From positions 169,947 through 233,946 of the forward strand of contig CAKULG010000001.1 of NCBI GenBank assembly GCA_934667105.1: DNA of 64,000 nt, given 5' to 3'. Positions within the stretch are counted from its first letter, which is position 1. Every line of letters begins with the position of its first letter. The position numbers and the translations under genes were made by a program. The stretch comes from an uncultured Clostridia bacterium (lineage in GTDB: Bacteria; Bacillota; Clostridia; Christensenellales; Aristaeellaceae). A model generated the notes under the pieces. That model ran no database searches, had not been told where the DNA came from, and saw only the letters and a program-made list of their open reading frames with translations. Of the stretch, positions 59,519 through 64,000 are shown in pieces.

Positions 59519-60685
59519 TCACCTTACCTGCAATTGCAGCGAGAGGGATACGTCGATTTGGGCGGCCTGATAGGCGTCGCGCCAGGAGAAAGCGTCCCAA
59601 TCGTCGATGGTAAGGAAGCCGCGGGCGGCCAGATTGCCAAAGCCCAGGCCGTCGCAGCGGAGGGCCTGCATATGCTCAAGCGCGGCCAGCACATCCTGGC
59701 GCAGACGCTCCTCCAGGGCGGAGCGATCGGGGGGAAAGCCGGGGGTGTAATCCCCCTGGCAGGTCATTTCCACGCGCAGGCGAATGGGGCGGCTATCCAG
59801 ATCCACGGAAAGGGCGGCGGGGCGGCGGGCATAGATATGGGTGGGCACGTCGCCCTCCAATTGCAGGCTCAGGGATTGCGCCTTGCCCTGAATCAAATGC
59901 ATCAGCGCCATTTCATAGCCGCTGAGGGTGCCGCTGACGCACACGCCGTCGGTGGCCGCCGCGCCGAAAAGCTCCACGGGGTTCACGCTTTTGCGGGAGA
60001 GGGTGCCCGCCTGGGCGTCCTCCAGGTTTTTGCTCAGGGGCTGCTGCATATAGGAAAAGGAATTCACCGCGCCGCAGACCAGCAGCGGATCCTGATAGCC
60101 GTAGCCCAGATCACGGAAGGCCTCGCCCAGGGTGGTGGTGGGCACAAAGCCCTTGCCCGCGTAGCTGGACAGGGTGGTTTCGATATAGCGGCTCAGACGG
60201 ATGCCCACATAGGGCTTTTGCGCCTCCACAAATTCCAGGGCCTTGCCCTTGCAGAAAACCACCACCGCCTGGGAGCGCATCCGGGGCAGGGCGTAGACAT
60301 TGTGAATGATGGAGGAAAATTTATCGCAGGTGCCCGCCGATTCCCCCAGCACCACCTCCCGAACCTGGCTGAAATTCAAGGAACGAGGGGTGGTCGCGTC
60401 CAGCAGCGCCAGCGCGTCGGCAAAGGTTTCCGCCTTGGCCTCCAGCAGCAGATAGCCCATCTGCCCGCCCCCGGAGGAGGCGTTGTCGTCGCTGGATTCT
60501 TCGCTGCCGCCGCTGCCGCCGGAGGCGTTGCTGGGCACCTTCACGGATAAATGCACGGCGCGGTTTTCATCCTCATCCACCCCCAGCACGATCACCAGCA
60601 GCTGCTCCTCCAATTGGCGGCTCATGCAGCCCCCCAGGGCCAGGCACAGCAGCGCCAGCAGGGCGCAAAGCATGCGCTTTTTCAT
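59519..60685 (-). CDS. gerC: Spore germination protein, GerC family (Ger(x)C lipoprotein)
   Basis: 388 aa from ATG 60685. Lipoprotein signal MKKRMLCALLALLCLALGGC has a GGC lipobox, fitting an outer-leaflet lipoprotein. The body follows Ger(x)C: EQLLVIVLGVDEDENRA, RSLNFSQVREVVLGES, KPYVGIRLSRYIE. A Ser/Gly-rich segment at ~55-80 is an unusual insertion. It is translated after GerB by an ATGA overlap and forms the third subunit of the germinant receptor. Confidence 0.88.
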   Translation of the reverse strand: MKKRMLCALLALLCLALGGCMSRQLEEQLLVIVLGVDEDENRAVHLSVKVPSNASGGSGGSEESSDDNASSGGGQMGYLLLEAKAETFADALALLDATTPRSLNFSQVREVVLGESAGTCDKFSSIIHNVYALPRMRSQAVVVFCKGKALEFVEAQKPYVGIRLSRYIETTLSSYAGKGFVPTTTLGEAFRDLGYGYQDPLLVCGAVNSFSYMQQPLSKNLEDAQAGTLSRKSVNPVELFGAAATDGVCVSGTLSGYEMALMHLIQGKAQSLSLQLEGDVPTHIYARRPAALSVDLDSRPIRLRVEMTCQGDYTPGFPPDRSALEERLRQDVLAALEHMQALRCDGLGFGNLAARGFLTIDDWDAFSWRDAYQAAQIDVSLSLQLQVR

Positions 60686-61830
60686 GGCTGCTCCTTTCCC
60701 GGCTTGCCCCGCAGAAGAGAGCCGATAACCATCGCCGCCAGCGCCAGCAGCGCCAGGACGGCGCGCCAGGGCAGCGCCGCCAGCAAAAAGGCCGAAAAGC
60801 CCGGGGGATTCAGCCCTGCCGCGCCCATGAGCAAAAGCAGCAGCGCCGCCAACAGCCAGGGGGGCGATTTTTTTTTGCCCGCCGCCCGGGAAAGCAGCGC
60901 GGCGGCCCGGGTCACGCCGGCGGCCAGGGAAAAGAGCATCAGGAACATCTGCGCGCACAGCAGCAGCGACCAGCCCGTGAGGGAGGAGCTGATTTCCGCA
61001 TACAGCAGCGCCCTCCAGCCCAGGGCCTCGGGCCGGGCCAGGGCGTAAAAGGGCAGCAGATACGCCGCGAAGAACACCGTCAGCGCCCCGAAAAGCAGCG
61101 CGGTCAGCAGCTCCCGCAGGCCGCGCTGAGGGTGCGCGGTCAGGGCCCGCAGGCTTTCCGCCTTTTGCGGCAGCGCCAGGGGACAGCAGGCCCCGGCGGC
61201 GCACCCGCACATCCACAGTGCGCCTTCAAAAATGTTGCCCGGCCCCTTGCCCAGTAGGGGGAATAAATGCCCGGGATTGCCGTAGGGCAACGCAGTGCAG
61301 GCGCAGAAGATCAATACCAGCGCAAGCCCCCAGCGCAGAAACCGGGAAAGCCGGGGCAGGGCGTATTCATCCTCCCCGCCGATGGCCAGGGCGATAACGG
61401 CCGCCGCCGCCAGCGCAAGGCGCAGCATGTTCATTTGCGGCAGCACATCGCCGATCATGGCGCAAAGCATGACCCCCGCCGCCAGCGCGTCCAGCAGCGC
61501 GCCCAGGCACAGCAGCAGGCAAATGGGCGCCGCGGCCGCCGGGCCCACGGCGGAAGGCAGCAGCCCCTGCTCGGGGCGCGCCCGCCGGGCCAGAAACAGC
61601 ATGCACCCGTAGAGCAAAAGCAGGAAGGGCGCGGTGAGCAGCACGGAAAGATACCCCGGCGTGCTCACATGATCGTAGAGATACAGCGCCGCGCCGATGA
61701 CGATCTGGCTGTAAACGCACAGGCCCGCCAGCACATACTGCTCCATGGCGTAGGCCTGGCTGCGCTGGGCCAGCAGCGCCTGCTGGCTATGGACGGCGGT
61801 TTTTGTTTCGCGAAAAAAGGACGGCTTCAT
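60682..61830 (-). CDS. gerB: Spore germination protein, GerB family (amino-acid permease-like)
   Basis: 382 aa from ATG 61830, with GGGAGG upstream. About ten membrane helices with the APC/GerB profile. Start and stop both overlap the neighbours in ATGA units, so the three receptor subunits are made together. GerB is thought to carry the germinant-binding site. The C-terminus is short and basic. Confidence 0.86.
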   Translation of the reverse strand: MKPSFFRETKTAVHSQQALLAQRSQAYAMEQYVLAGLCVYSQIVIGAALYLYDHVSTPGYLSVLLTAPFLLLLYGCMLFLARRARPEQGLLPSAVGPAAAAPICLLLCLGALLDALAAGVMLCAMIGDVLPQMNMLRLALAAAAVIALAIGGEDEYALPRLSRFLRWGLALVLIFCACTALPYGNPGHLFPLLGKGPGNIFEGALWMCGCAAGACCPLALPQKAESLRALTAHPQRGLRELLTALLFGALTVFFAAYLLPFYALARPEALGWRALLYAEISSSLTGWSLLLCAQMFLMLFSLAAGVTRAAALLSRAAGKKKSPPWLLAALLLLLMGAAGLNPPGFSAFLLAALPWRAVLALLALAAMVIGSLLRGKPGKEQP

Positions 61831-63347
61831 TTTTCCTCCCGGTCCCAGGCGCGCATGCGGCCTTCGGTGCGGTTCATATGAAAGGGATTGGCCAGAAAGC
61901 CCCGCAGCCGCTGCCGCCAGACGGGCATGCGCAGCAGCAGATCGGGATTGGCGGGCCTGCGGGGGGCCAGCGGGGCGAAATAGGGATGATTCAGGCTGGT
62001 GAGCCCCGCCATGCGTACCATCAGGAAAAAGCATCCCAGCACCACCCCCAGATACCCCGCCGCCCCTGCGGCCAGCACCAGGAAAAACTGCGAAATGCGC
62101 AGCGCCATCGTCAGGGGAAAGGAGGGGGCGGTGTAGCTGCCCAGGCCGCTGATGGCCACCACGATAATCAGCAGCGGGCTGAACATATCCGCCTCCACCG
62201 CCGCCTGGCCCAGGATCAGGCCGCTGACGATGGACAGGCTGCCGCCCATCGCCCCGGGAACCCGGGCCCCCGCCTCGTTAATCAGGCTGAACATCAGCAG
62301 CATCAGCAGCATGGAGGTGAACAGCGAAAGCGGCACCCGGGATTGCGATTCGATCACCGAGGTGAGCAGCGAAAGCGGCATGCCCTCGGGATGGAAAATG
62401 GTCAGCGAGATATACACCGCGGGCAGCAGCAGCGAGATCAGCAGCCCCGCCATGCGCAGCAGCCGCAGAAACGTGCCGTATTGCCAGCGCAGGGCGGTAT
62501 CATCCGGCGCGTGATACAGATGCACCAGGCCCATCGGCAGGGCGATGACCGAGGGCGTGTTTTCCATCACGATCACGATCTGCCCTTCGTTAAGAAAGCT
62601 CACCGCCCGGTCGGGCCGCTCCGTGGCGGCCACCTGAGGCAGCAGGGAATGGGGCTTATCCTCGATCAATTGCTCCAGCATGCCCATGCTGGATACATAA
62701 TCCACATTGCAGCCCGCCAGCCGCCGCTTTAATTCCTGGATGTTTTCCTCCCGGGCCACGCCGTTCAGATACATCAGGCACAGCTTGGCGGGGATTTTAT
62801 TGCCCACCGTCGTCTGCTCGCAGATCAGGGCGGGGCAGTCCATCAGGCGGCGAATCAGGGCCACGTTATCCCGCAGCGATTCGTTAAAGCCCTCGTGAGG
62901 CCCCACGATCACCGTTTCGTTCACGGGCTGATCCAGGCCGCGCTTGGCAAAGCCCTTGGCGTCGGTGAGCAGCGCGCCGGGCATGCCGTCGCAAAGCAGC
63001 GCCGCATCCCCCGAAAACACCCGGGACAGCAGCACGGAAAGCTGGCTGGTGGGCTTCAGGGAGGCCAGGGGCAGCACCTGCTCGGTCAGATAGCCTTCCA
63101 GCTCCTCCCCCGCCGCCGGGGGCTTGGCGTTCAGGCAGGGGGCCAGCAGAAAGCGCTGCACCTTGCCGTTGTCCGCCATGCCGTCCACATAAATCACCGC
63201 CGCGGCATGGCCCAGCAATTGAAATTCTCGGATCACCAGATCCTGATTTTTCTCCGCAAAGCCCCCTTGGCGGATCAATTGCAGATCGGCGGGAAGATCC
63301 CCCGTCAGTACGCCGGAAAGAACGGGCTCCCAGGCCGTTTCATCCAT
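61827..63347 (-). CDS. gerA: Spore germination protein, GerA family
   Basis: 506 aa from ATG 63347, with AAGGGGG upstream; an upstream ATG at 63419 is in frame but lies beyond the sigma-G-like -10 and would not be transcribed. A cytoplasmic N-terminal domain of ~250 residues (DLQLIRQGGFAEKNQDLVIR; VIVGPHEGFNESLRDNVALI) is followed by membrane helices with IETNTPSV-like segment (VIVMENTPSVIALP). This is the large subunit of nutrient germinant receptors, and indicates a spore former. Confidence 0.92.
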   Translation of the reverse strand: MDETAWEPVLSGVLTGDLPADLQLIRQGGFAEKNQDLVIREFQLLGHAAAVIYVDGMADNGKVQRFLLAPCLNAKPPAAGEELEGYLTEQVLPLASLKPTSQLSVLLSRVFSGDAALLCDGMPGALLTDAKGFAKRGLDQPVNETVIVGPHEGFNESLRDNVALIRRLMDCPALICEQTTVGNKIPAKLCLMYLNGVAREENIQELKRRLAGCNVDYVSSMGMLEQLIEDKPHSLLPQVAATERPDRAVSFLNEGQIVIVMENTPSVIALPMGLVHLYHAPDDTALRWQYGTFLRLLRMAGLLISLLLPAVYISLTIFHPEGMPLSLLTSVIESQSRVPLSLFTSMLLMLLMFSLINEAGARVPGAMGGSLSIVSGLILGQAAVEADMFSPLLIIVVAISGLGSYTAPSFPLTMALRISQFFLVLAAGAAGYLGVVLGCFFLMVRMAGLTSLNHPYFAPLAPRRPANPDLLLRMPVWRQRLRGFLANPFHMNRTEGRMRAWDREEK

Positions 63348-63382
63348 GCCGTTTTTCCCCCTTCCGATGCATTCGCTGGGCT

Positions 63383-63412
63383 TATTATGGGAAAGCGACG
63401 ATGGTTTTATGC
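63383..63412 (-). promoter_or_regulatory. Sigma-G/F-type sporulation promoter of gerABC
   Basis: On the minus strand GCATA (63408-63412), 18-nt spacer, CATAATA (63383-63389). This equals the B. subtilis sigma-G consensus (GHATR, 17-18 nt, CATNHTA). It lies 36 nt before the GerA start. gerA operons are sigma-G-dependent in B. subtilis, so it is expected here. The match is by eye. Confidence 0.75.
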
Positions 63413-63533
63413 CTTTCATTCTCGCCTGCCGCGCCTGGCGGCGAAGGATTGCAGGAAAAAATTCTTTTGGATTTTTGCGTTTCAGTGGGGGAATTCGGGT
63501 GTATAATCGGGTTGGAAAGGAAGGTGGGTTTCA

Positions 63534-63803
63534 ATGGCCTGCAATGTGCATGTGACGGGCGGCCAGCTGCCGCAGGAGGAAATCGACGCGTATATCCTTC
63601 GCGCCCAGAAGAAATTCGGCGCCACGCCCCAGGGCATCGATATTAATGTGGACGGCGATTTCGTGGAGCTTTCCTATGATTTCGGCGCCGTGCCCTTCCA
63701 GCGGATTCGCCGCATTACCGGCTATTTGGTGGGCACGCTGGATCGCTTCAACAACGCCAAGCGCGCCGAGGAGCACGACCGCGTGAAGCACACGCTGCAA
63801 TAA
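63534..63803 (+). CDS. Small conserved protein with similarity to the NrdD C-terminal region
   Basis: 89 aa (MACNVHVTGGQLPQEEIDAYI ...RITGYLVGTLDRFNNAKRAEEHDRVKH). The last third resembles the extreme C-terminus of anaerobic ribonucleotide reductase (GYL....FN..K..E...RVKH), and similar small proteins are encoded in Clostridia; I recall this resemblance and have not checked it. A TATAAT at 63502-63507 may be its -10, with a poor -35. No other function is suggested. Confidence 0.65.
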   Translation: MACNVHVTGGQLPQEEIDAYILRAQKKFGATPQGIDINVDGDFVELSYDFGAVPFQRIRRITGYLVGTLDRFNNAKRAEEHDRVKHTLQ

Positions 63804-64000
63804 GAAAAGGGTTTTATTGTGCGGAAGCGGAATTCTTGCGAGCGGTCGCCCTACGCTTTTCTGCAAAAGCGGAAGCGTGAAGCTCGGACGGCAAACGAAG
63901 GTTTGCTTCTCCTCGAATAGAGGGGCATTGTCAAGACCAAGGTCAAGGACAGGTCTTGGACGGATTGGGCGTACCTGCCTGAATCCCTGCTCCAATACGA
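63804..64000. repeat. Right-end gap, repeat-like start
   Basis: 63830-63905 contains GCAAAAGCGGAAGCG and GTTTGCTTCTCC pieces like the dispersed repeats elsewhere. From 63925 a short inverted repeat (CAAGACC/GGTCTTG) starts a stretch that could be the edge of a further gene; the window ends before this can be judged. Confidence 0.35.

Overview
The window looks like a chromosome segment of an anaerobic, spore-forming Clostridia-type Firmicute (gut-like, GC-rich). Support: an intact gerA-gerB-gerC germinant receptor operon behind a sigma-G-like promoter, pyruvate phosphate dikinase, an Fe-S aldo/keto reductase, a tetrahydrofolate riboswitch in front of an ECF folate S-component, the pgsA-pncC-recA gene order, and strong AGGAGG ribosome binding sites. 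I cannot name the species.

Region 1 (1-11220, minus strand) is one long operon behind a near-perfect sigma-A promoter and a ~270-nt structured leader. It opens with a LoaP/NusG-type antiterminator, followed by an LCP-family protein, a secreted unknown, a Wzz-like chain-length protein, a BY-kinase and a CpsB-type PHP phosphatase. It then runs without a break into a RiPP-type locus: a Ser-His signal-peptidase-like enzyme, a radical SAM/SPASM enzyme, a 52-aa precursor-like peptide, a second radical SAM/SPASM enzyme, a 73-aa precursor-like peptide sharing the same leader, an HPr-kinase-like domain fused to PqqD, and an ABC exporter cut by the window edge. This is the best candidate for an undescribed system.

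Region 2 (11221-24000, plus strand): THF riboswitch with folT and nth; an RDD protein; a CUT1-type ABC importer followed by a secreted staphylococcal-nuclease-like protein and a secreted three-repeat protein; galE with a polysaccharide deacetylase. Region 3 (24000-41300, minus strand): metal ABC transporter genes woven around a C_GCAxxG_C_C protein and overlapping recA; pncC, pgsA, a J-domain protein and murA; a CotH-family secreted protein; a CNB/HD-GYP protein; zinc-ribbon/TPR, HEAT-like and TPR scaffold proteins; Hsp33; a PFL-ACT pair; an XRE regulator.

Region 4 (41340-50760): an AT-richer accessory stretch with two small genes, two tRNA genes (Met-CAT and initiator fMet), ppdK, and then a decayed prophage (portal fragment, head protein, small ORFs, holin, amidase) lying between broken host genes (ABC-2 permease, SASA esterase, VOC protein). 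Region 5 (51018-63803): Fe-S aldo/keto reductase, a second CotH paralogue, three consecutive M42 peptidases with a DIP1984 protein, a diacylglycerol-kinase-like enzyme, gerABC, and a small conserved protein at the right end.

Intergenic gaps repeatedly carry a family of long GC-rich hairpins and related fragments, plus a second ~42-bp palindromic element found twice, once flanked by a duplicated promoter fragment. No rRNA, CRISPR array, integrase or complete insertion sequence was seen.
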